Part shown: positions 45,252 through 57,259 of the stretch, one piece after another | Position numbering within the stretch: position 1 is the stretch's first letter | Layout: each line of letters begins with the position of its first letter | Assembly (NCBI RefSeq): GCF_947179165.1 | Contig: NC_077243.1 | Coordinates: 4,582,001 to 4,646,000, forward strand | Length of the DNA stretch: 64,000 nt | Reading direction: 5' to 3' | Source of the DNA: Solanum dulcamara | Taxonomy: Eukaryota > Streptophyta > Magnoliopsida > Solanales > Solanaceae | Notes under the pieces: model-generated | Told to the model about the DNA's origin: nothing | The model's database searches: none | What the model saw: only the letters and a program-made list of their open reading frames with translations | Position numbers and translations under genes: made by a program

Positions 45252-46380
45252 CTCCCCCTTGGATGTCAATGAAAAAATAAAATTCTACTGAAAGAATAAA
45301 TATATATAGTTATTTTGAACACCATAGATGTTGGGCTTTGTTAAAACCAAACTAGGAAAAATTTAGTGGAAAAAAGCCTAGTGAAGGAAAAAGAGTACAC
45401 ATAACTGGTAATACGCCTTGAGTGTTGCCTCATTAAAAACCTTACCAATAAAACCCAGCGATACAAAACCTTGGTTAAAGGAAAAAAGAGTACAGCGCGT
45501 ATTTGACTCCCCCTGATAAAAACTTCATTTGATATTTTGGAGACGATGCATTTCAATCTTATATCTTAGCTTCTCAAAAATTGATGTTGGTAATGCCTTT
45601 GTGAATGTAAGATTAACACTCGAACGAACTTGTTGTACATCAATATCACAATTCTTCTAGAGATCATGTAGAAGAATAATTTTGGTAAAATATGTTTTAT
45701 TCTGTCTCCTTTTATGAAGCCACCTTTTAACTGAGCTATGCACGCGGCATTGTCTTCGAATATAACTGTGGGTACTTTGACATCATTTTCCAGACCGCAT
45801 CTTTCTTTGATGAATTCATTTATCTCAACCACACACATTCTCTACTTGCTTCAAGAATTAAAGAAGTAGCAATAATAAACTACTTTGTAGATCGTCATGG
45901 TATAACAATTCTTCTCTATGTAAATAGACAACCTGTTTGAGATCGAGCTTTATATGGTTCTGATAAATAACTTGCATCTGCATAACCAATAAGGTTTGCA
46001 CAGCCTTTGTTAGTATTTGCACATCTTTCGTTAGTATAAAACAAATCCATATCAATGGTATCCTAGGTATCGCAAAATATGTTTGATACTATTCCAATGT
46101 CTTCGCGTTGATGATAAACTATACCTTACCAGCAAATTAACAGAAAATGTTATATCAGGCCTGGTTGCATTAGCAATATACATAAGTGCACCAATAGCAC
46201 TGAGATATGGTAATTCAGGACAAAAAAAGTTTTATATTTTCTTCTCGAGGTCAAAATAGAACTTTTTTCACTTTAAGTGATCGAATAATTATTGGAGTAC
46301 TTAATGGATGTGTTTTGTCCATGTAAAAATGTTTTAAGATTTTCTCAGAGTAGACAAATTGGTGGACAAAACCCCGTCTG

Positions 46381-46884
46381 CTAAATGTTCAATTTGCAGA
46401 CCCAGACAAAATTTTGTCTTGAAGCAGATAGGACAAAGGCCTTCTCTTTCCGTCCAAGATCTTTCATCTCAAATTCTTTCTTTAGATATTCAATCACCTT
46501 TTGAACCTCTTCAGAGGTTCCAATGAGATTTATGTCATCAACATAAACGGCGAGTATAACAAACTCTGATTTTATTTTCTTAATAAAAACACATGGACAA
46601 ATGACATTATTTATATAACCTTCATTTATCAAGCACTCACTAAGGCGATTATACCACATACACCTTGATTGTTTCAGACCATATAATAATCTTTGCAATT
46701 TGATTGAGTACATCTCCTGAGACTTAGTACATGCTTCAGGCAATTTTAATCCTTCTAAGATTTTCATATAAATTTTGTTATCAAGTGAACCATAAAGGTA
46801 AGTTGAAACTACATCCACTAGATGTATTTTAAGATTTTTATATACAACTAAACTGATGAGATATCGAAAAGTTATTACATCCAT
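46381..46884 (-). pseudogene. Copia reverse transcriptase fragment
   Basis: A 167-codon open stretch covering the core of the copia RT. It starts in the region of 'IHLVDVVSTYLYGSLDNKIY', continues through 'LQRLLYGLKQSRCMWYNRL' and the catalytic 'YVDD', to 'EYLKKEFEMKDLG'. The first catalytic aspartate block, normally 'VKTAFLNG' or 'VTTAYLYG', reads 'VVSTYLYG'. Flanking frames are interrupted, so no complete enzyme is encoded. Confidence 0.92.
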
Positions 46885-49377
46885 AATAGGTGAATATATT
46901 TCTTCATAGTTGATCCCGGGTCTTTGAGAGAATCTTTATGCAACAAGGCGTGCCTTGTATCTTACAATTTCATTTATTTTATTTCATTTTCGCACAAAAA
47001 TCCATTTATAGCCAATTGGTTTTACACCTTTATGGGTTTGGACTACAAGTCCAAAACCTCACATTTAGCAAGTGAGTCTAATTCTGATTGAATTGCCTTT
47101 TTCTTTTCTGTCCAATCACATCTACGTCGACATTCTTCGACGGATTTAGGCTCAAGGCTTTCACTATCTTGCATGAGGTTAAGTGCAACATTATATGCAA
47201 AAATATTATCCCATCGTGATTTTCGATCGATCTAAATTTATCTCATCACCAGTAGAACTTATTGAAACTTCTTCATTCACTTGAGTCTCGAGTTCACTGA
47301 TTTCTTCAAGAATATCAGAATTACTCAAATCTTGACCTTCTTCAGAAGGTTCTTTTATAGTATCTTTATTATTTCTCATGCCTCTCTTTCAAGGGTTCTT
47401 ATCTTTTGAACCCAATGATCTATCACGTTTCAGGCGTGTTTGAGATTCAGAAGCTATGATACTAGTAGATGGTCATTTTGGGACATCAATCCGAATAGGC
47501 ACATTCACTGCAGAAATATATGACTTAGTTATCAGTTTTAAATCAGTTAATGCATCTGTCATTTGATTTGCTATTTTCTGTAAGTGGATGATCTTCTGAA
47601 CCTCCAGCTTACATGTGCGTGTACGTGGATCAAAATGAGATAGTGATGAAACTTTTCACGCAATTTCTCTTTCGGCTTCCTTTTTCTCTCCCCCTAATTG
47701 CGAAAAAGTTATTTCATCAAACCGACAATCTGCAAATCGAGCATTAAATAATTCTCCTATCAACGGTTCAAGGTAGCGAATTGTGGAGGGTGAGACAAAC
47801 CCAACATATATTCTCAACCTTCATTGATGACCTATCTTTGTATGTTGTGGTGGTGCTACATTCACGTATCCCGTACAACCAAAAATTTGTAAATGATCTA
47901 TATTTGGCTCATGACCATGATATTTATTTCTGCGGATATCTTTAAAACTTAATAAGTCTCTTTGGGATTTAGAAGAGAATACTGCATTTTCTATAACAAT
48001 CTTTGTCCCCCTAGGCAAAAATATAATAGCTCTTTCGGAGTCTTCAATCATTTTTGAATTATCAGAAATTGTAGTAACATTTGCTTTTCTTCAAAGCAAG
48101 TAGGAAAAATATTTCTCATCTTTAAAAATGACATGAGTCATTTCACTATCAATTACACAAATATCCTCATGATTGATCATTGATCCAAACAAAATTTGAG
48201 GCATATCCATATTTTTCTTCAAAAATAAATAAAGTAAACATTATAATTAAAACATGGCTTTTTATATAATTTTTATTTATTTACATGGATAAAAAAATAA
48301 ACATATTATTTAGTACAAACAAATAAAAAAAATTATTTAAATATTATCAGGATTATCAATATTTATATTTCCTTCTGAGAAATAGAAGAAATTAGCTACA
48401 TCTAGATGCATAGACTCAATATTATCTACAGAGATAAAGTTTGTCTCTGGATTATTTTCTACTCTCTTTAAGGATACCTAATATAGTTGAGCCAAACGTT
48501 TTAATGACCGGTAGGTCCGTGATCAGTGCCCCATATCTTCACGTCTATGACATATACTTTCTGAATTTTTCTTTGGTATAGCCTTTTGCTTTTCACTCTT
48601 CTTTTTATATTGCTGATTATTTCTCGGTGTCAGCCGAGCATCATGAATATAATTTATTCTTCGACGACGATCACGATTGGCCATGACCTCTTTTTCACTG
48701 GTTATAGTTTGTCTGATTTACTCTAGGGAGTGACAAAGAACCAACAGACCGACTATCATAATTTTTCATTAACAGTTCGTTGTGGCGTTTACCAATAAGA
48801 AGGTGAGAAGTAATTCAAAATATTTTTTAAAATCCTTTTCGCGATATTGCTGGTGCATGATAGAAATGTGGAATATGTTTTTTCAAGTTTGTCTTGCTTA
48901 GTGATTTATTCTTTGCATAAATTTAACTGTGCTGTAATTCTAAATAAGACAGAGTTATATTCAGTTGTATTTTTAAAATCCATTAATCTCAAATTGAGCC
49001 AATCATGACGTGTCTGTGGAAGGATGACCAATTTCAGGTGGTCATATCTTTCGTTTAGATTCTTCCACAGTTTAATAGGATCTTTTAATGTGATGTACTA
49101 TAATTTTAACCCCTCGTCAAGATAGTGACGGAGAAATATCATAGCTTTGGCACAATTTTGATTAGATGTCATATTGTCATCTTTAATGATGTCTACCAGA
49201 CCCGTTGATTCTAGATGTATTTCGATATCTAGTGCTTATGATAAGTAGCATTTTCCAGATATATCAAGAGCAACAAATTCAAGTTTAGAGTTATTAAACA
49301 TTTTAAATAAATAAAATTCTTACCCTTTGTCACATTTTAAAAATAGCTCAAAGTGATGGAGGCTCATGCTGAAAACG

Positions 49378-49600
49378 TGTTATAAAACAAACTAACCCAG
49401 CAAATTAAGAATAAAGGAAGACAGAAAAAGAAATAGTAAGAAAAAGAGAGAGAATTGAAAGAATTGATTATCGGTATGTACATTACATACTGCAAAGAAG
49501 CTATTTATAGCCAAGTACAGTAGGAGAAAGATAAGAGAGAATAAATAGTGGATCCCATTTTGAAAATGAAGCATCCACTACTTTGCTTTCTTTTATAATA
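49378..49600 (-). repeat. 5' LTR of the copia element
   Basis: 223 bp, TGTTATAAAAC...TTTTATAATA on the + strand. On the minus strand the bases just inside read 'CGTTTTCAGCATGAGCC', the position of the primer-binding site in this type of plant copia element. Its ends, TA..CA on the sense strand, are shared with the other LTR. Confidence 0.93.
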
Positions 49601-49617
49601 TTTTTAACATATGTTCT

Positions 49618-49885
49618 GTTTAATCTTAGGGATTGTTCGATATGAAAATTAAATTATTTTGAAATTACAGTTCTGAATTTAATATTTATGAACTAATTTA
49701 TCATGGAATAAAATAATTTTAAATTGAATGAGATAAAAATGAATATCTCCAATTAAATTTGAAATTATTTTTATACATAGTTAATTAATAATATATATTT
49801 TTATCATCAATTAAATATGATATAAATCTAATTTCAAACTTAATTATAAAATATTCGCCTTATCCGCATTTCCAAACGACCCGTA
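49618..49885. mobile_element. Possible decayed MITE
   Basis: 'agggattgttcgatatga' at the left and 'catttccaaacgacccg' at the right look like inverted ends of a small element ('cgggtcgtttggaaatg' reversed), with partly complementary AT-rich arms. Weak. Confidence 0.35.
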
Positions 49886-50408
49886 TTTTAACATTCGGAG
49901 CAAGCAATAGTTAGCGTCTTTAAGCAGTGTCATTTGGCTGAACAGTCAAAAGGCAAACATTTTGTAAACACTGGGACTGCCCAATTTTATTTTATTTTTT
50001 TGTTTGATGTAAATTTGTATTGAATTTTAATTAAATTTAAATTATATATTATAGATTTATTTGAAGTGACACTGTAAATAATTTTTTTATATCTTAAATT
50101 AAAATTTAAATTTTTTAATTAAGAATAAAACAGTGCATTATTCCATCACCGCAACTGAGGGCTAACAAGAATCTTGAAAACATACAAATGATGAGTAATT
50201 AGCGAAGAAGAAACTGGCGTGAATTAGCAGCAACAACCCTAAGAACCAAAAGTGGGGGACCGGAATATCGAATTACGTTATCCACAGTGTCACTAAGTAC
50301 AGAACAAAATATCTTTACCTCTCTGATATATATTTTTTCTTTTGGAAAGAAATTGTTGAATATTCATTCTTGATAAATCGATCTGAATTCTGAGTGAATT
50401 CGTCAGAA

Positions 50409-53400
50409 ATGGACACTGCCCAAGAAGCTCAGAACAGAGAAGCTTTCCGGCAAGCTGTGACTAATACCCTCGAACGCCGTCTTTTTTACATACCCTCTTT
50501 CAAGATCTATCGTGGGGTTGCTGGCCTTTACGACTATGGTCCTCCTGGATGTGCCGTTAAATCCAATGTCCTCGCCTTCTGGCGCCAGGTTTGCTTTTTC
50601 TTGTTATTTTGCTTTCTAATTCAGTGACTTAAACTTTATTTTAGGATATATATGTTCTTTACTCAATTGGGGTTATTCAATTAGGATAGTGAACAGTAAG
50701 GAGTCGTTTGTCTTGGAGACAAGAGGAGCTGTTGCTCAGATGGTAGGGTTCGTTTGGTAGCTAGTAAAGAAGCAACTTATTCATGTATTAATTTGTTATA
50801 CAACATTTGGTAGCTATTCATTTATAAAATTAATATGACTTTTAGTTTGCAATATAGAAATACAAATTATGAGGGAATTGGTGTATTATCTTATGTGAGG
50901 TAGAAGATGAAATAACTAATAACTGCGCGTCCAAGCCTGACCCTACCCTACCATCCGAACTTGTTGAATCAGCAGCTGGAATTGAGCTAATCAGTCTTGC
51001 TTTGCCAAAAAATCCCTCCCCACTCAATTCTAACCAGCTATCAAATGATCCATAATGGTATGGGTTAATTGGACATGTTCATGATCATGGGTTGGTATGG
51101 AGATTGTTGTATTATGTTCTTTCTTTCATTAGACAAAATGGGTTTTGCCATGTTTATATGATGCATTAAGATAACTTCAATTGGTGACTTGTGCTTTTGT
51201 AATTCAGCATTTTGTTCTTGAGGAGAACATGTTAGAGGTTGATTGTCCATGTGTTACGCCTGAGGTTGTGCTAAAGGCGTCAGGTCACGTGGATAAGTTC
51301 ACCGATCTTATGGTGAAAGACGAAAAGACTGGCACTTGTTATCGTGCTGATCATCTGCTCAAGGACTTTTGCAAAGACAAGCTTGAGAGCGATCCTAATC
51401 TTCCTGCTGAAAAGGCTGCGGAATTCAGGCATGTACTTGCTGTTTTGGACGATCTTTCTTCTGAAGAGCTCGGTGCTAAGATTAAGGAATATGGCATTAC
51501 TGCTCCAGATACCAAGAACCCTCTTTCTGCTCCTTATCCTTTCAACCTCATGTTCCAAACCTCAATTGGGCCATCCGGCTTGAGTCCTGGGTAAGAATGT
51601 CATTTGGAGCTGTGCTAACCAATTGCTTTTGCTTGTTCAATAGAGATATTTTTTGAATATCTTCATTTGCGTGCAGTTTCATGCGTCCAGAGACTGCTCA
51701 AGGCATTTTTGTCAACTTCAAGGACTTGTACTATTACAATGGAAATAAGCTTCCTTTTGCGGCTGCACAGATAGGCCAAGCTTTTAGAAATGAGGTTAAA
51801 AGGCCATATCTTACTGTTGACTTTATTTTTCTGATGTGTACATATTTGTATTTTTTCTACTATCTATCTGGCAAAAGTATAATTTGAGGACTTCTGAAGG
51901 GTGGGAGGGTAAATAAGTAGTTGTCTTGGCACTAAAGTTTCTCCACATTGCTGATGGTCAGAATCTGTAGACTGTTCTATCTTAATCACCGCCTTGGGTA
52001 TGGTGAAGAAGACAGGAGTGATGCTTCAAGTTTGCAACTAATAGCATTATGCTAATACATTTTGTGTAGAAATGTTAGCCAACCATATGCTTTAATATTT
52101 TACCTAACTCTTTTTTTTTCTTTTCCTTTTTTGGTCAATATTTATTTGATCTACATGTTACTGAAGCTTTCTTGATTTATTCCACCTCTCTAGCTAACTC
52201 ATAGAAGGACCATGTTTTGCATTTTTGTAAATAATTTAAGATTACAAGATATGCAGATCTCACCACGTCAAGGTCTCCTGAGAGTCCGTGAATTTACACT
52301 GGCTGAGATTGAGCACTTTGTCGACCCGGAGGATAAGTCTCATCCAAAATTTCCTGATGTTGCAAAGCTGGAGTTCTTGATGTTCCCAAGGGAAGATCAG
52401 GTGGCTGGAAGATCAGCAAGGAGAATACATCTTGGTGAAGCAGTTGCTCAGGTTAGCTATAGTCAACAATTAACTTCTCCTTTGTTTCTTCCTGCTCCCC
52501 CCGGATAAATTCTCTATGATTCTCATTATCCATATTTGAACATGACTCAGCACACTGTTACTGCTGTAGGGAATTGTCAACAATGAAACTCTTGGATATT
52601 TTATAGGAAGAGTATATCTATTTCTTACTCATCTTGGTATTGACAAAGATCGGTTACGGTTTCGTCAACATCTTGCAAACGAAATGGCACATTATGCTGC
52701 AGACTGTTGGGATGCTGAAATTGAATGTTCCTATGGATGGATTGAATGTGTTGGTATAGCTGATAGATCTGCCTATGACTTGCGTGCTCACACGGTGAGG
52801 TTAACATAAAATAGGCACATTCTGTTAGTTCTTTGTATTCTTCAAGCCCCCCTCCCAGTCTTCTCTTATGGCACTTCATCAGTTGCTTGGTGTTTGAATT
52901 TCCAAATTCACTATTCTTTTCTGGATGTATCCGATTACTCATGGCTTGCCTAGGTTTCATGCAAATGAGCACATTTTTTCTGAGTGAACAATTGTATATT
53001 GGGTTTTATTACGGAAACAGCCTCTCTACCTGAGGTAGAAGTAAGGTCTGCGTACACTCTACCCTTCCCCACTTTGTGGGATTATACCGCGTATGTTGTT
53101 ATTTGTTGTAAACAATTCTATACTGAACTGAGTACCTATTGCAGGATAAAAGTGGTGTGCCTCTTGTGGCCCATGAAAAGTTTCCAGAGCCCAGGGAAGT
53201 AGAGGTGTTTCTCTTTCTCTCAACCCGTGAACAAGATAATCTAATCCAGAATAAAATACATAAACATGCTTACTAGCTTAATTTGTTATCTCTATTTTCA
53301 GAAGCTTATCATAATTCCAGTGAAAAAGGAGCTGGGTCTTGCTTTTAAGGGTAACCAAAAGATGGTGGTTGAAGCACTGGAGGTACCCGATAATATTGCA

Positions 53401-55140
53401 TTAGTTTACTCATTTACGCCTGTCATGTGAGGGTTAATTATTAAGTGTAATCTTTTGTTTCTGTTACAAGGCTATGGGTGAAAAAGAAGCAATGGAAATG
53501 AAAGAGACATTGGAGTCTAAGGGGGAAGCCGCATTTAATGTTTGCACGCTCGACAAGGTTGTCACTATAAACAAGAATATGGTGTCCATCTCCAAGGAAA
53601 TAAAGAAGGAGCACCAGAGGGTTTTCACTCCATCAGTTATCGAACCATCTTTTGGTATTGGGAGGATAATATACTGCCTCTATGAGCATTCTTTCAACAC
53701 CAGACCTAGCAGAGATGGTGATGAACAAATGAACTTTTTCAGTTTCCCTCCTCTCGTAGCTCCTATCAAATGCACGGTGTTTCCATTGGTTCAGAATCAA
53801 CAATATGAGGAAGTTGCGAGGCAAATTGCTAGGTCACTGACTGTGTATGGGATCTCGTATAAGATTGATATAACAGGTATCCTCGTCATCCTCGAAAGTT
53901 ATTCTAAGCACTAAGCTGTAGCAACTTCTGATTTAAGAGTGTCATTTTTCTTTCCTTTGACAAGTATAATGAGTTTCTATTCTTTCAATTTATATGAATG
54001 TTAATTTCAAAATCCATCACTAATTTTCTATTTGATTTCCCCTGAAAAGCTATCTGAATCGAGGATGTTTGGAGATGTATTCTCCACCCGTTCATTTACA
54101 TGGAATGAACATCATAGAGACTAGTTCGAACTCCAGTAGAGGCAAAAGAAAGTAGGTTATTTCTTCCCTTCTGCCTAAGTATTAGTGAACAGAGTTGGAT
54201 AATACTCAGACTGGTTATTGCTGGTAACCGGTGCAAAGGTCTAGGTGTACAAGCCCAGCCCGGAACACCACTAGTATAAGAAAAGGGGGACTAAATTCAC
54301 CGGGGAATTTGTAAGTTCACTTAATATAATTCTAAACAATATTTAGATTCATGTTGAGTTATTAACATGATGTATTGTTCCATGTCCATTAACGTCCACC
54401 TGTCCAGGCTAATATTTTCCGTACATCAACTTTGTTTGCTCTACCCTCTAAGTATGACTGCCTGTAACTTCAAAGTCTAGGTAAGGTTGGCGCTTACACA
54501 CTTGAGAACTGCTGTGTTTGCATTGTCTAAATGCAGATATTTGAGTTTGACTTCTTCTTTTGACTTACCATACACAGAGACTCCAATTTATCTTTGTGTG
54601 CTATCCATTATGGTGCTGGACTCCCTGTGATAAATAAATCTGGTAATATCTGAAGATGTGTGCACCGGAGACTCTTATTATACAATACTCATATATATGC
54701 TAGAGTTTCCCTTGTATACCAACAGAGCTATACTGACTAATATAGGAGATATCAGCAGCAGCCATATCAAACTATAATAACCTGGTTTTGTTGTGGCACA
54801 ACAATATGTCTATAAATTCTAAGGTTGATTAACTGCCAATACAATAACAACTATGCCTCAAGTGCTAAACAAGTTGGGCCGGCTATATAATTCTTCACTG
54901 ACCATGTGATTTTGTGCTATAGGTACATCAATAGGGAAAAGGTATGCAAGAACAGATGAACTTGGAGTTCCCTTTGCCATTACAGTGGATTCAACATCCT
55001 CAGTGACGATCCGTGAAAGAGACAGCAAGCAGCAGATCCGTGTGAATGTGGACGAAGTAGCATCTGTTATTAAGGAGGTAACTGATGGGCAAAGCACATG
55101 GGGTGATGTGTTATGGAAATATCCTACTCATTCTTCTTGA
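50409..55140 (+). CDS. GlyRS: Glycyl-tRNA synthetase (eukaryotic/archaeal type)
   Basis: Class II synthetase joining glycine to tRNA-Gly. Nine exons join in phase to 621 aa: 50409-50588, 51208-51590, 51677-51794, 52257-52451, 52570-52794, 53145-53204, 53302-53382, 53471-53876, 54923-55140. Motif 1 region '[20 protein letters not shown]' begins near residue 26; '[13 protein letters not shown]' and '[10 protein letters not shown]' follow; motif 2 is '[14 protein letters not shown]', with 'GQAFRNE'; motif 3 is '[20 protein letters not shown]'; the C-terminal anticodon-binding domain contains '[20 protein letters not shown]'. The model starts at [13 protein letters not shown], the first in-frame ATG after an upstream leader. 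It therefore lacks the organelle-targeting and WHEP-type extension of the Arabidopsis dual-targeted enzyme; an undetected upstream exon is possible. Convergent with the LEAFY gene. Confidence 0.96.
53034..53112 (+). mobile_element. Decayed TS SINE in GlyRS intron 5
   Basis: 'gaggtagaagtaaggtctgc' and 'cccttccccactttgtggga' followed by TTG-like triplets match the 3' half of TS SINEs in + orientation. No clear target duplication. Confidence 0.7.
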
Positions 55141-55552
55141 TCCCCTGAATTGAGAATGTTTATTAGCCTTATTGGTTTCTTCCAATTTTACAAATTGCTT
55201 GACAATCATACATCAAAAGTGACAGTAAATACTTGTGCTATGAGAGTACTTGTACCATTCGGTCCCTTAATTTATCTTCCTTCTTTGTGGTCTATTCTTA
55301 TTCTCTTCTGTTGTCTCTTTCCATTATTAAATAAACTACTCCAGAAGATATCAACATCTTAAACTTGAGTAGTTACAGAATTTGCAGAAGTGAACTGAGG
55401 GACACCCATGTTAAGCAGAAAATTTTGATCTTTAAGCCGAAAAGATTACATCACCAGTAGAAAAAAAAGTAGGGAAGTTAATATAGAGGCAAAGTCGGAG
55501 AGATTAAACTCAGTAGATCTACTTAGTTAAATGGCATCATCAGAAGCACAAC

Positions 55553-57211
55553 TTAGAAATGCGGCAGGTGATCAGCAACACCACCAGAAACGGAGCTAGA
55601 AGCAGCAGCATTGCTTCTTTCAGAATGGCAGAGCTGGCGGAGTTTGGTAGGGACATACCAAATGGCAAGTCGAGGATGTGCATTGAAGATGGCATCGATA
55701 TCCCAGCCTTGTCGAGCAGCTATGGCCACCAGGGGCTTGTAACACGCCTGTCTCCATGCCCCGACGTTCTCTCCTCGCTCCTTGAAAGCTCTCCTCAGAG
55801 CATTGGAAGCATCCTCATCAAGGCAATGAAGTGCATAGCAATGCACATAGTGTCGCATTTTTGGCTTGTTTATGTAGCTTGCCCCTGCCTTCTTTGCGTA
55901 CCTGAACACCTGATTCGTCACCTGCATATTGAACACACTCGTGAATCAACCATCCCCATGCTTGTTCATTAACTATTTCATTGGATACCTGATATTTCCC
56001 ATCATCAATACAAGTACTACTAAAGCATTGTTTGGTTAATGAACAATGCTAACACACACCAAAAAAACGTTGCAAGTTAATTAGAATCTCCAACGTGCAT
56101 GGTCAACGTGTAGACTATTAATGTGGTAAGGACAAGGTTACAGGTGGAGGTACTTGGGTGGAAGTACAAATGGAGTAATGGGGAAATTCAAGCTTTATAG
56201 TTTTGCCCATCGGTCCGTACCTTAGCTGTCGAGTTTTCTTGTAGACAGCTAATGGTTACCCTTACACCCCAATTAACGACATCTTCTGAAATCAATTCAT
56301 TTTTATGCACCCAACTACTACTCACTAACTTTATCCTTTTCACAAGTATTTTAAAATTACAAAAAAAAAAAGGAGCATACTCAACTCCATTTATTAATTT
56401 AAGACAATTAAAAAAATGTACTTACTTAAACTGACTGGGATCTCAAAAACACAAGAGAATAAGATGTCTTATATTTATAAATCATAACCATTATCCAAGG
56501 AACTAAAACAAAATATACGCGTGTCATGTAAATTACAACAAAGCACATATATTTATGGACATGATTTTAGTGTTGAATATGAAAATGGAAAATACAACTT
56601 GTAATTGGTTGGTAAAAGAAAGAGAGAAAAGGAAGTTGACCTTGGTGGGGCATTTTTCACCTCGTTCCTTAGCAATATTCTGAACTTGGATCAAGAAATC
56701 GCGGCATTGCTCATAAAGATGAAATAAGTAATCCAAGCCGTTCTTTTTGCCACGTGCCACTTCCCCAGGCTCTGTCACGATAAACGGATGCTCCCTTTGC
56801 CTCTCACTTATTCCTCCACCCTCGTTCATATTCTCTTCATCTTCTTCTCCTAATTCCTCCGTTTCATCATCATCCTCCCCTCTTCTCTCCGCCCCCTTCT
56901 TCCTCCTCCGTTGTTTCATTCTCCCACCACCAACCACTTCCCATGTCCCCCCACCACCGCTTCCCGCTGCTTCTCTCTCATGCTGCTGCACTGCTTCCTC
57001 CGATAACCCTACTTCCCATTTTCAACATAAGGACAAATTGAGAACGTATAATACATATCAAAGTCAAAATACTTCATTTTTATCCTTCATAATTACAACT
57101 GAGTCATCATAAGTACTATCAATTTAGTTAACAATCCTAAATATTTAAAAAGAGTTTGAGAAAATACAGTTAAAAATTTGTTGGACTCTTATTCTGTATA
57201 TTTTACAAGTA

Positions 57212-57259
<48 letters not shown>

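Larger units (their letters stand above)
45030..49600 (-). mobile_element. Ty1/copia LTR retrotransposon, defective
   Basis: 4.57 kb with two LTRs, read on the minus strand. From 5' (right): a gag remnant with a broken zinc knuckle 'CHRREDMGH' (about 48530); a protease-like 'CVIDSEMTHVIF'; 'SKSQRDLLSFKDIRRN' (47950); then directly 'EPNIDHLQIFGC' (47890), the end of integrase. Next come RT at 46381-46884 with 'LLYGLKQSRCMWYNRL' and the 'VYVDDINLIG' active site, and RNase H 'EDNAACIAQLKGGFIKGDR' (45740). The integrase catalytic core is missing. Many stops and shifts separate the pieces. Domain order (integrase before RT) proves copia. Flanked by TTTTT repeats at 45025-45029 and 49601-49605. Confidence 0.95.

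Noticed and set aside
56747..57112. 121-codon Ser/Pro-rich frame on the + strand
   Set aside because: Antisense shadow of the Gly/Glu-rich linker in LEAFY exon 2.
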